A stretch of 30,263 nt of DNA from a virus. The notes under the pieces are model-generated. The model did not search any database, was not told where the DNA came from, and saw only the letters and a program-made list of their open reading frames with translations. The translations under genes were made by a program, and so were the position numbers. This document shows positions 15,974 to 22,973 of the stretch, in pieces. Every line of letters starts with the position of its first letter. Position 1 is the stretch's first letter. Location: the IMG/VR virus record IMGVR_UViG_3300012012_000195, positions 1 through 30,263 of that record, one strand, 5' to 3'.

Positions 15974-16146
15974 ACTTTACGGATATTATCCCAATCTCTC
16001 AGGAAATCTAAAATTGATGGGTAATTCATACGACCTGCACCGCATTTTCTGCGGACATGAATCCAACCATTTATAACGCCAATACAGATAACATACTGCT
16101 GATTCTTGTATAATCCTGCTTGACCTATAAAATTGGCTTTAAACAT
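15970..16146 (-). CDS. Small protein, unknown function (58 aa)
   Basis: A 58-codon ORF runs from ATG 16144-16146 to TGA 15970-15972. It begins one base after the PP-loop gene stop (16148-16150) and its stop overlaps the next start as ATGA, so it fits the cassette with no spare bases. The sequence includes YVICIGVINGWIHVRRKCGAGR and ends SILDFLRDWDNIRKV; the first part (YVICIGVINGW) is strand-like. Two Cys and several basic residues are present. No family recognised; it may support a neighbouring enzyme. Confidence 0.65.
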   Translation of the reverse strand: MFKANFIGQAGLYKNQQYVICIGVINGWIHVRRKCGAGRMNYPSILDFLRDWDNIRKV

Positions 16147-16147
16147 A

Positions 16148-16852
16148 TTAATTAGTGCAACTGCAACTGTATGCAGGTAATTGTGAATCTAATTCAAATA
16201 AACTCATTTGATTTTTAGAAATATCTAACAAACTTTGATAGCTAATATCTTTAAAATAAGTAGCTCCTATTTCTTTTTCATCTGCAATCCATTTATCAGC
16301 AAGTTCTGGGTAATGTTGTAAAATTGTTATAATAGATGATTTGCCTTTTAAAAAGCATAAATCACAATTACCTAAAATTGATGGTATCTCTAAACTGTAA
16401 TCTTTAGATAACCAATATTGATTAACATCTGCTTTGCTTATACCCATATTATAAAGCGGAAATTTAGGTAATACTTTTTTATGAAATTGCTTGTACCCTT
16501 TTACTCTGCGTTCCTCATCTGACCTAAATCCTATATAACTTTCAAATGCTTGTATGCCTATTGACCTTAAATATCTTTTAGCAGTTTTTATCTTTAATTC
16601 AGTTGTGCAAATTCTCATTTGCTGATTAGGTAAAAACTTTACTTTTCTGACAAAAGCATCAAACTTACCCTTGTAGCTTATACGAGTGACTTTAATGCCC
16701 TCGTATTTTTCAAAGTCATCTATAAACTTGTATGTCAATGGATGCTCTCTGCCTGTATCTGTAAATAAAACAATATCGTTTTCTGTTGGCTTTAAAAGAA
16801 TAGTCATTAATGCTGATGTTTTACCACCTGAGAAATTGATTACCCTTTTCAT
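16148..16852 (-). CDS. PP-loop enzyme, PAPS reductase/DndC-like (adenine nucleotide alpha hydrolase)
   Basis: The 234-aa protein has the PP-loop NFSGGKTSAL (6-15), which binds ATP or adenylated substrates, then LFTDTGREHP (29-38) and YIGFRSDEERR (106-116). Cysteines C82 (RICT), C163 and C166 (NCDLC) and C230/C232 (CSC) could bind an Fe-S cluster or act in sulfur transfer, as in DndC and related proteins. No DndA, DndD or DndE partner is present, so phosphorothioate DNA cannot be claimed. It is the first gene of the cassette, preceded by a TAACTTTG box four bases from its ATG. The gene is very AT-rich (a sampled 60-base line is 20% GC) compared with the capsid gene. Confidence 0.75.
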   Translation of the reverse strand: MKRVINFSGGKTSALMTILLKPTENDIVLFTDTGREHPLTYKFIDDFEKYEGIKVTRISYKGKFDAFVRKVKFLPNQQMRICTTELKIKTAKRYLRSIGIQAFESYIGFRSDEERRVKGYKQFHKKVLPKFPLYNMGISKADVNQYWLSKDYSLEIPSILGNCDLCFLKGKSSIITILQHYPELADKWIADEKEIGATYFKDISYQSLLDISKNQMSLFELDSQLPAYSCSCTN

Positions 16853-16856
16853 AAAG

Positions 16857-16864
16857 CAAAGTTA
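16857..16864 (-). promoter_or_regulatory. Candidate -7 promoter element (TAACTTTG), nearly leaderless
   Basis: The minus strand reads TAACTTTG, an exact TAnnTTTG match, followed by CTTT and the ATG at 16852. Transcription from it would begin at or beside the start codon, giving a leaderless or very short leader. No TTTG is seen at the expected -33 spacing. It lies directly after the capsid terminator, so it could drive the modification cassette and the downstream connector and tail genes. Confidence 0.45.
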
Positions 16865-16888
16865 ATTATTTATATAACATAAAATAAT

Positions 16889-16920
16889 AAAAAAAACCTG
16901 TCAAATTAATGACAGGCTTT
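16889..16920 (-). terminator. Intrinsic terminator after the major capsid gene
   Basis: On the minus strand the stem CCTGTCA (16910-16916 complement) pairs with TGACAGG (16897-16903 complement) across a six-base loop, and eight T follow (16889-16896). It begins about 20 bases past the capsid stop at 16940. Perfect 7-bp stem plus T-tract is a strong factor-independent terminator. It separates the head operon from the modification cassette; partial read-through would lower tail gene dosage relative to capsid. Confidence 0.88.
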
Positions 16921-16939
16921 CTTCATTAAACCAAAAAAA

Positions 16940-18142
16940 CTAGCTTGGATTTGCATTAAGTGAACCAGTCACAAATGCATCTGTGTAGTAGATAGGTAGA
17001 GCAATACGACCTTCAACACGAACTGTAATCTTGTTTTCACGAACGTTAGTACCATCCTCCTCAAAGAAACGAACAATCGGATTCTCACGTACAAATAGTT
17101 GAGCACCTTTAGCCCAGTCGCCTACTAAGTACTTAGAATCGCTCATTGCAGTAGACTTAAAGATTGGAACTCCAGAGATAAACAACTGACCATTAACTAA
17201 GTCAACTGCAACTCCGCCTGGTAGCGTATAATCATTTGTAGTGCCTCTAGTAAGCATCAAAGCATAGAACTGCTCTGGACTTAAAAGAATACCATTTGCA
17301 GAGTGGTTGTTTGACTCAATTTGTGCAACTGAATCTAGTAACTTCTCAACCTGAATAGTACGAAATCCTGAGTAAGCCTCAGCGTTAGTAATCAAACCAC
17401 CTAATTGAGGCGATGTACCTGTACCGTTTAATAGTTGATTATCCTCAGCATCAAGATATTGCTCTAACAAACGAGATTGTAGATAAGAACGCATAGCTGA
17501 GATGTCATCTAAAGCCTTACGAGTAATACGCAAGAATCCTGCAATAAACTCAGATGGTGCAACCTCCTCAGTCAAATCATAATCAATCTGTGACTTGTTA
17601 CCAGAGTTATCTAAGAACGGAGAAACAGAACCCTCAGAACCTGTCTCCTGTAAGTAGTGAATTGCAGAAGTAGTCATAACGCCAGTAGGCAACAATGCTC
17701 TGATGTGCAACTTACGTGGTGCAGCAGGAATAATGCCCGGTAGCATCTGTACGTTAGCAGCAGCTAAGTCAGTAATGTTAGCTAGTGACATATCACCAAC
17801 TGTCTTTAACTCCATTGCAAATTGCTTGATTTCTTTTCTACGGAATTTCTCTAAGTTATCAGAGTTTTCATCCATTGCAGTAGCAAATGCCTGATTGAAA
17901 GAAACTGGCGATGCCTCTTTAGCATCCATTTTAATTCTGTTTGCTTCTGAGTTAGCCTCTAGCAATGCTTTATCCATTGCATCAATTCTAACCGATGTAG
18001 ATTTTTGCAATTCCTCTAGCTTAAGATCAGCTGCCTTTGTAGCTTCGCTGATAGCGTTTGCGATGATAGCCTTAGCCTCATCAATTGTTTTGGCTTTGTT
18101 TGCATCTAGCAACTCCTGAGCCTTTAATTCTAAATTGTCCAT
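16940..18142 (-). CDS. Major capsid protein, HK97 fold
   Basis: The 400-aa protein has an N-terminal, Ala/Glu/Lys-rich coiled-coil region (about 1-95), which acts as a scaffold-like delta domain and is normally removed by the protease encoded upstream. The capsid domain follows with PGIIPAAPRKLHIRALLP (134-151), EEVAPSEFIAGFLRITRKAL and the C-terminal strand KITVRVEGRIALPIYYTDAF, a hallmark of HK97-type shells. It lies two bases after the protease gene. It has no visible Ig-like decoration domain. A terminator follows its stop. Confidence 0.92.
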   Translation of the reverse strand: MDNLELKAQELLDANKAKTIDEAKAIIANAISEATKAADLKLEELQKSTSVRIDAMDKALLEANSEANRIKMDAKEASPVSFNQAFATAMDENSDNLEKFRRKEIKQFAMELKTVGDMSLANITDLAAANVQMLPGIIPAAPRKLHIRALLPTGVMTTSAIHYLQETGSEGSVSPFLDNSGNKSQIDYDLTEEVAPSEFIAGFLRITRKALDDISAMRSYLQSRLLEQYLDAEDNQLLNGTGTSPQLGGLITNAEAYSGFRTIQVEKLLDSVAQIESNNHSANGILLSPEQFYALMLTRGTTNDYTLPGGVAVDLVNGQLFISGVPIFKSTAMSDSKYLVGDWAKGAQLFVRENPIVRFFEEDGTNVRENKITVRVEGRIALPIYYTDAFVTGSLNANPS

Positions 18143-18144
18143 TT

Positions 18145-18852
18145 TTACTTTTCTAAATGTTTTATTAATTCTGTTAATATATTCGGCTCATCTTTTACTG
18201 GAGTGACTAATGTCGGCTCTGCTTCCGATAGTGAATTTTTACCTAATGTGAACGCTTCTAGTTGGAATTGCTTTAATGCTATTTCCAATCTGCCAAAGCC
18301 CTCATCCGTCAAGCTACCATCTTTTAATAGCTTAATCATTTTACCAATCTGATCGTTTATCTCTGCCATTGTTAAGGACTTAAATCCCATAAATGGAGTT
18401 TCTGGATTAGCACCCAGAGTAACATTTGATCCCTCGTATAACTTAATTTCTTTAATCATGCGCATTCCTGTATTCTGATCATAGTCAGCTTTCATAGTGC
18501 TAAAACCGATTGAATGCTGAATTACAATACCCTCTGCATAAAGAATCATTGCATCTCTGCCGTAGCTTGTAGGTGCAATTTTACTCTCAAAGTATATACC
18601 TCGCTCCTGAGCCTCTAAAACCATAGGCTTACCATGCGGCTGAGCGTAGTTATGCTGATTTAAAAAGAATATCTCGTTAGATCCTTTTGGTCCACGCTCT
18701 GCGATTGTCTTAGTTGCAGCACCCGGCATGATAATATCATCATCATAATCCATATTCCCAAAACTTGCAAAGTAGCCTGTAACTGTCATCCTATCGGAAT
18801 CCATGTCTTTTATCTCGGCTTTGTAATTCTTATACTCTAATAATCCTTTCAT
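18145..18852 (-). CDS. Prohead maturation protease (HK97, U35-like)
   Basis: The 235-aa enzyme has TVTGYFASFGNMDYDDDIIMPGA-type N-terminal core (GYFASFGNMDYDDD, 26-39), catalytic His in FLNQHNY (H67), Ser in VIQHSIGFS (S114) and acidic residues in KEIKLYEGSNV (E135, E140), matching the herpes/HK97 protease layout. It should digest the capsid delta domain and itself inside the prohead. The helical tail (from about 155) is probably scaffold-like. Order is MuF protein, protease, capsid. A near-match TATATTTA lies in the 25-base upstream gap (18870-18877) but is only a weak promoter candidate. Confidence 0.9.
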   Translation of the reverse strand: MKGLLEYKNYKAEIKDMDSDRMTVTGYFASFGNMDYDDDIIMPGAATKTIAERGPKGSNEIFFLNQHNYAQPHGKPMVLEAQERGIYFESKIAPTSYGRDAMILYAEGIVIQHSIGFSTMKADYDQNTGMRMIKEIKLYEGSNVTLGANPETPFMGFKSLTMAEINDQIGKMIKLLKDGSLTDEGFGRLEIALKQFQLEAFTLGKNSLSEAEPTLVTPVKDEPNILTELIKHLEK

Positions 18853-18877
18853 GATTAAAAAATTTTATGTAAATATA

Positions 18878-20068
18878 CTATTCATTATCTATTTCTTTTA
18901 ATTTTCTTATTGCCCATTCTACGCCTGCCGTTCCGCCCCATGCATCCCACATTAAACCACCGCAACCCTCTGTATAAGGAACATCTGCATGTTGCTGATG
19001 TCTTTTAAATGATGCCATTCTAGCGATTGTATCTCTTGACAGAGGCTCTCTATTAGCTAACTGTCTGGCTCTAGCTTTGCCCACAGGCGTTCCGCAGTCG
19101 CCCCATCCGTTTGCTTCAACCCATTTTAAGGCACGTTTAGCATTATTTACCGCTGCCTCTGGATAATCATTATAGGTTTTAGCTTTTCTCATATACTCAG
19201 GCGTTCTCGGTTTTAGTATTGGCAACCCATCAGCATCCTTTATAGCTTCAGTTGCCATAACGCATCGGCAATTTACAACCTCAGCAGCAGGTATTTTATT
19301 TAAAGCAGTACCGACATCACCAGGATACATCATTTCAGTAATTACATTAGTTTTCGGATTTCTAAGCGTAAAAAACTGATTTAATCCTATTCTATCCTGA
19401 GTCATTGCTAAGTGCGAAAGTCTAGTGCGCTTATCTTTTGTATTAATCCAGAACTTTTGCACCTCGTAATCAGAGCTTCTAGCGCCCTCATTTATCCCAT
19501 GATTTGCAGCAGTTGTAGATTCAGTTCTAGCAATTACTAAAGACCTTGCTCTGTTAAATGCAGGATCATTTAGCGTTTCCTCGAATAGCTTTGCCTGTTC
19601 TCTACGGCTTAAATTTTGCCCTAAAATATTAGCTAATAAGTTGTTAATAATATCCTTAGTTGTATTATCTATTCCCTGAACTTTAGTACCTCCTATAAGC
19701 CTAAAATAGTTTACCATTTCTTCGTACCATGCAGCATTAAAGAAATCTATAATAAAATCCTTTTTGTTTTTAGGTACTGAATTACGAATCCAATCGTATG
19801 AGAATGTAGCTGCCGATACGCCGACCTTTGTATAAATCTTTTCTAATCCAGAATACAAAGGTTTTTGCTGAACTAGAAACTGTATGTATAAATCGATGTT
19901 ATCAAAGTTATCTTCATTCACAAAGTCAGCAACTACACCTGTCTGGTCATCTAAAGCCTTTTTAATTATAGGGTAAGCATAAGCCTCATATTCCTTATGT
20001 AGCTTTAGATAGGTCTTATGGTATTTAACACTACTTGCCATTGATTGTGGCATTGTTATAAGCCGCAT
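18878..20068 (-). CDS. MuF-type head morphogenesis protein with C-terminal conserved domain
   Basis: At 396 aa it combines an N-terminal helical region (20-150), a MuF-like domain (about 150-272; NRARSLVIARTEST, DKRTRLSHL, NCRCVM at 267-271) and a C-terminal domain (about 300-393) with YPEAAVNNAKRALKW, CGTPVGKARARQLAN, LSRDTIARMASFKRH and MWDAWGGTAGVEWAIRKL. The latter is common in phage head proteins but its role is unclear to me. It probably attaches to the portal inside the prohead. The start at 20068 overlaps the portal by 38 bases; Met codons at 20053 and 20041 are alternatives, and 20041 gives a shorter, 11-base overlap. Confidence 0.85.
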   Translation of the reverse strand: MRLITMPQSMASSVKYHKTYLKLHKEYEAYAYPIIKKALDDQTGVVADFVNEDNFDNIDLYIQFLVQQKPLYSGLEKIYTKVGVSAATFSYDWIRNSVPKNKKDFIIDFFNAAWYEEMVNYFRLIGGTKVQGIDNTTKDIINNLLANILGQNLSRREQAKLFEETLNDPAFNRARSLVIARTESTTAANHGINEGARSSDYEVQKFWINTKDKRTRLSHLAMTQDRIGLNQFFTLRNPKTNVITEMMYPGDVGTALNKIPAAEVVNCRCVMATEAIKDADGLPILKPRTPEYMRKAKTYNDYPEAAVNNAKRALKWVEANGWGDCGTPVGKARARQLANREPLSRDTIARMASFKRHQQHADVPYTEGCGGLMWDAWGGTAGVEWAIRKLKEIDNE

Positions 20069-21473
20069 CTAAAGATAATTCCTCAATAGGTACTAAGTTA
20101 GCCGGTACGTAAATCTTGCCCATATCTACTGAACTAATCTTATCGTACCCTTGCGCAATACGTTTTTCGTCTGGAGTTATCCAATAGGAGTTAGCTAACC
20201 AATTAGTTAGCATTTCCATATCTTCCTGCATCTCAGGATAAGAACTAAAATCAAAGTCAAAGTAATATTGCTTACCATATACTTTAGCGTATGGCTCACA
20301 GACAAACTTATTGATTGCATCCCTGATCTTGCGAGATAGTGGAGCGGTTGCGTTATAGATTAACTGCTTAGAAGCCCAACCCATGTTATTATCCGTAGAT
20401 GCAGCTTCACTACCTGAGAACTGTATAGGAACGTGAAACGCTGCATATATTTTTCTGGTATCAATGTTAAGCGATTCTATTAGTTGCAGATCAGTAGATG
20501 GCATTCCTATCTGAGTCCATTTCAAAGGACCAGAACTAGGAAAAATCCTGTCCATTAAAGTTTCGCCACGCTTAGCCTCTACAAACTTTTCTTTAAGGAC
20601 ATTCATCTGATCCTTAGTCAGCGATGCACCCGGTCCATCTGGTGAGATAAAACCATAAGCTCCTCCGTTACGGATCTGCTTTAGTAATTCGTTATCGCCC
20701 TCATTCTCTTTTAGTACATTCCTGTAAATAGCTTTTATAGGTGACTGCCCGTATAATTGCGCACCTGTCAGCGTAAAGTCAGGATTAAAGGATTTAAAAT
20801 GCACAACTTGATGAGCCGGTATAGGCACTTCGGTCATGTAAACAGATCTCATCTGATAACCTTTAATTGGCTCAAACATACCACCAGAGATAATCTCTAT
20901 AAACTGTGACGGCAGAGAATACAGTTGCGACCAAATACATTTAGCAGTCATGTCAGGATTTTTGCCATTGCCAAATATATATCCATCGCCAGTACATAAA
21001 AAGAATCCTGCTAGATCAGTCATCCACTCCTCATAAGTTTGCTGAGGATTAGGCTTTGCTAGTAGGTCAAGAATAGGATTGCTTTCTACTTGATTAAACA
21101 TCTGCTCTTTAAGTTGCAAAGTCCGCATCTTAGCAGTTGCACCCTCAGCCATTGACATATTCTGGAATATCTTTAGATCCTTTTTAGTTACGCCCTCTTT
21201 AACTTCGTATAAACAGTAAGCGCATTCAGCTATTTTCTTAGATATAATATCAATGCAAGTATAAATGTCGGCATTTTTCTTAAACCCCTCATCTACAAAC
21301 TTTACTTTGTCCTCAAAGTCAACGATAACCTGATTATTGCCAATCCAACCAAAAACATTCTGGTTATATAGGTTAGCAGTTATTTGTTGTTGTAGTCCAG
21401 GCATTAACGCCTCTAATTGAGTAGTAGCTGCCTTTTCTATATCAGCCTTGAATATTTTAGAAAATACGCTCAT
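20031..21473 (-). CDS. Portal protein (HK97-type)
   Basis: The portal forms the ring through which DNA is packaged. Features include FKKNADIYTCIDIISKKIAE-like core (NADIYTCIDIISKKIAEC), IPAHQVVHFKSFNPD, GQSPIKAIYRNVLKEN and HVPIQFSGSEAASTDNN, all in the usual order for the family. ATG at 21473 (MSVFSKIFK, 480 aa) is one base past the terminase stop and is preferred to the TTG at 21488, which would extend into the terminase gene. It is followed by the MuF gene with overlapping ends. Confidence 0.92.
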   Translation of the reverse strand: MSVFSKIFKADIEKAATTQLEALMPGLQQQITANLYNQNVFGWIGNNQVIVDFEDKVKFVDEGFKKNADIYTCIDIISKKIAECAYCLYEVKEGVTKKDLKIFQNMSMAEGATAKMRTLQLKEQMFNQVESNPILDLLAKPNPQQTYEEWMTDLAGFFLCTGDGYIFGNGKNPDMTAKCIWSQLYSLPSQFIEIISGGMFEPIKGYQMRSVYMTEVPIPAHQVVHFKSFNPDFTLTGAQLYGQSPIKAIYRNVLKENEGDNELLKQIRNGGAYGFISPDGPGASLTKDQMNVLKEKFVEAKRGETLMDRIFPSSGPLKWTQIGMPSTDLQLIESLNIDTRKIYAAFHVPIQFSGSEAASTDNNMGWASKQLIYNATAPLSRKIRDAINKFVCEPYAKVYGKQYYFDFDFSSYPEMQEDMEMLTNWLANSYWITPDEKRIAQGYDKISSVDMGKIYVPANLVPIEELSLDAAYNNATINGK

Positions 21474-21474
21474 G

Positions 21475-22641
21475 TTAATTCCAGTCAAATGAATATTCTT
21501 GTTTAATTTTCGATGCTAACTTATTTAAAGCCACGTAACGTAACGGATCTATCAGGTGGTTAAAAGCATCAATAGGCTCATTAAGCATCCTGCCTGTCTT
21601 ATCTTTTTTCCAAATGTAACTAAATAATTCCTTTTTAAAGTTATGGCTATTTGCGGTAATATTTATTTTATATCTTTTAAGAATATCGATTCCTTGCTTT
21701 ATCGAGTCTGGTCCTTTCATTGCGCCATGAATGTTAAATCCCTCTGCATAGATTTCTTGAATAGACTTAGGCTCAGCAGAGTCTGCTATAATCTCCTGAT
21801 CCTCTGTTACGCCAAAGTCTCTAAGCTTCCTGCAAATATCCATATTAGTCAATCTGGTCTCATAACACATCTCATTTACCCATAATTCGCCACCAGACTT
21901 GTAAACCTCTATAATGCCAGTCGGATCGTTAGTAAAGCCAAAGTCAATGCCGTAACTTATCAGCTCCGCATCCTCTGGTATCTTTTCACATATTGCCCAG
22001 TTACGGAATATAACGCCCTCAATCTTACCGGTCATGCCTCTGGCATATACTCGCCAAAGTTCTAAGTCTAAATCTTTGATAGCCTCTATTCTGTCATGGT
22101 CCTGATCTGATAGGAATGGATTATGCCTATGGTCTGTTATAATCAGCTTTGTATCTGGCTGACCGATTAGCTTAGTATGAGCCCAAAATTCATTTGTCGG
22201 ATTGTAGTCAATGTATATCTGATTCTTAGTCCTGATTGCTAACTGCCAGTAAATCTGGTAGCTTATACCATTAGCCTCATTTACAAAAAGATAGTCACGC
22301 TTACCATTCTTAGCAGACTGCTCATTCTCAAACGAAACAAACTCAATCAAAGAACCGTTCTTAAAGTAGATTATCCGCTCAGTCTTATTCCAGAACTTTA
22401 GTTGTGACTGTAGATATTTGTTATCTGCAAAGATATTTTCAGCATCTCTGTAAGCGCCTTTACGTAAGTTAGGCAATGATTCACCGGCTACTGTTATTAC
22501 TGATCTCTGCTCGGTTACTGCTTTATAGAATAGCAGTTGCATGATTGAGTAGGTTTTGCTTGAGGATGTCCCGCCCTGATTTATTAAAACCTTTTCCTTG
22601 TAATTATAATTTTTATAAAAGACAGGTGAGCATTTAAACAT
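21475..22641 (-). CDS. Terminase large subunit (PBSX/XtmB-like)
   Basis: The 388-aa motor has an ATPase domain with Walker A GGTSSSKT (23-30) and Walker B YLFVNEA (117-123; E122), and a C-terminal RNase H-like nuclease with acidic residues in YGIDFGFTNDP (D233), IADSAEP (D287) and DAFNHLIDPLRYV (D358, D365). It packages DNA into the prohead through the portal. It overlaps the small subunit by 8 bases. Packaging strategy (cos or pac) cannot be decided from these motifs. Confidence 0.93.
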   Translation of the reverse strand: MFKCSPVFYKNYNYKEKVLINQGGTSSSKTYSIMQLLFYKAVTEQRSVITVAGESLPNLRKGAYRDAENIFADNKYLQSQLKFWNKTERIIYFKNGSLIEFVSFENEQSAKNGKRDYLFVNEANGISYQIYWQLAIRTKNQIYIDYNPTNEFWAHTKLIGQPDTKLIITDHRHNPFLSDQDHDRIEAIKDLDLELWRVYARGMTGKIEGVIFRNWAICEKIPEDAELISYGIDFGFTNDPTGIIEVYKSGGELWVNEMCYETRLTNMDICRKLRDFGVTEDQEIIADSAEPKSIQEIYAEGFNIHGAMKGPDSIKQGIDILKRYKINITANSHNFKKELFSYIWKKDKTGRMLNEPIDAFNHLIDPLRYVALNKLASKIKQEYSFDWN

Positions 22642-22924
22642 CTTCTATATCATTTTCATTATTAGCTATTGGTGGTGCAGTATTGTAGATGACCGGTGCA
22701 GGAATGCTAAGCATTAAATCACCATCAATGGCAACCTCTTGCTTTGGTTTGGACCATCTGTATTCCATAAACATTTTAAGAGCTGCCATATCGCCCTCCT
22801 CTAACTTATCATTAAGTAATTTTAACGCCAGGTTATCCATTGGTGACAGTCTTGCAATTAAAGCTATTTCGTCTGACTTAGGTTTTCTACCTGCATTTTC
22901 TCTAGATCCGCCTCTATTTTCCAT
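22634..22924 (-). CDS. Terminase small subunit candidate
   Basis: The 96-aa protein starts ENRGGSRENAGRKPKSDE, a basic N-terminus common in DNA-packaging small subunits, then has a helical core (LALKLLNDKLEEGDMAALKM) with WSKPKQE and an acidic, disordered tail (NNENDIEDV). It is directly upstream of the large terminase with an 8-base overlap, which is the main argument. It probably recognises phage DNA for packaging. A TACCTTTG promoter box lies about 30 bases before its ATG. Confidence 0.72.
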   Translation of the reverse strand: MENRGGSRENAGRKPKSDEIALIARLSPMDNLALKLLNDKLEEGDMAALKMFMEYRWSKPKQEVAIDGDLMLSIPAPVIYNTAPPIANNENDIEDV

Positions 22925-22950
22925 TTTGAAATAATTTGATTATTCAAAAA

Positions 22951-22958
22951 CAAAGGTA
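22951..22958 (-). promoter_or_regulatory. Candidate -7 promoter element (TACCTTTG) for the head operon
   Basis: The minus strand reads TACCTTTG, an exact TAnnTTTG match, 26 bases before the small terminase ATG (22924) and within the 49-base gap after the C5 methyltransferase. Its position at the early/late boundary suits a late promoter. A clear -33 TTTG is not visible at normal spacing. Confidence 0.5.
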
Positions 22959-22973
22959 TAAAATATATTTAAG

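Noticed and set aside
16148-16852. Dnd phosphorothioate system
   Set aside because: Only one DndC-like PP-loop protein; no DndA cysteine desulfurase, DndD or DndE.
21474-21488. TTG start for the portal gene
   Set aside because: ATG at 21473 sits one base after the terminase stop and needs no overlap.
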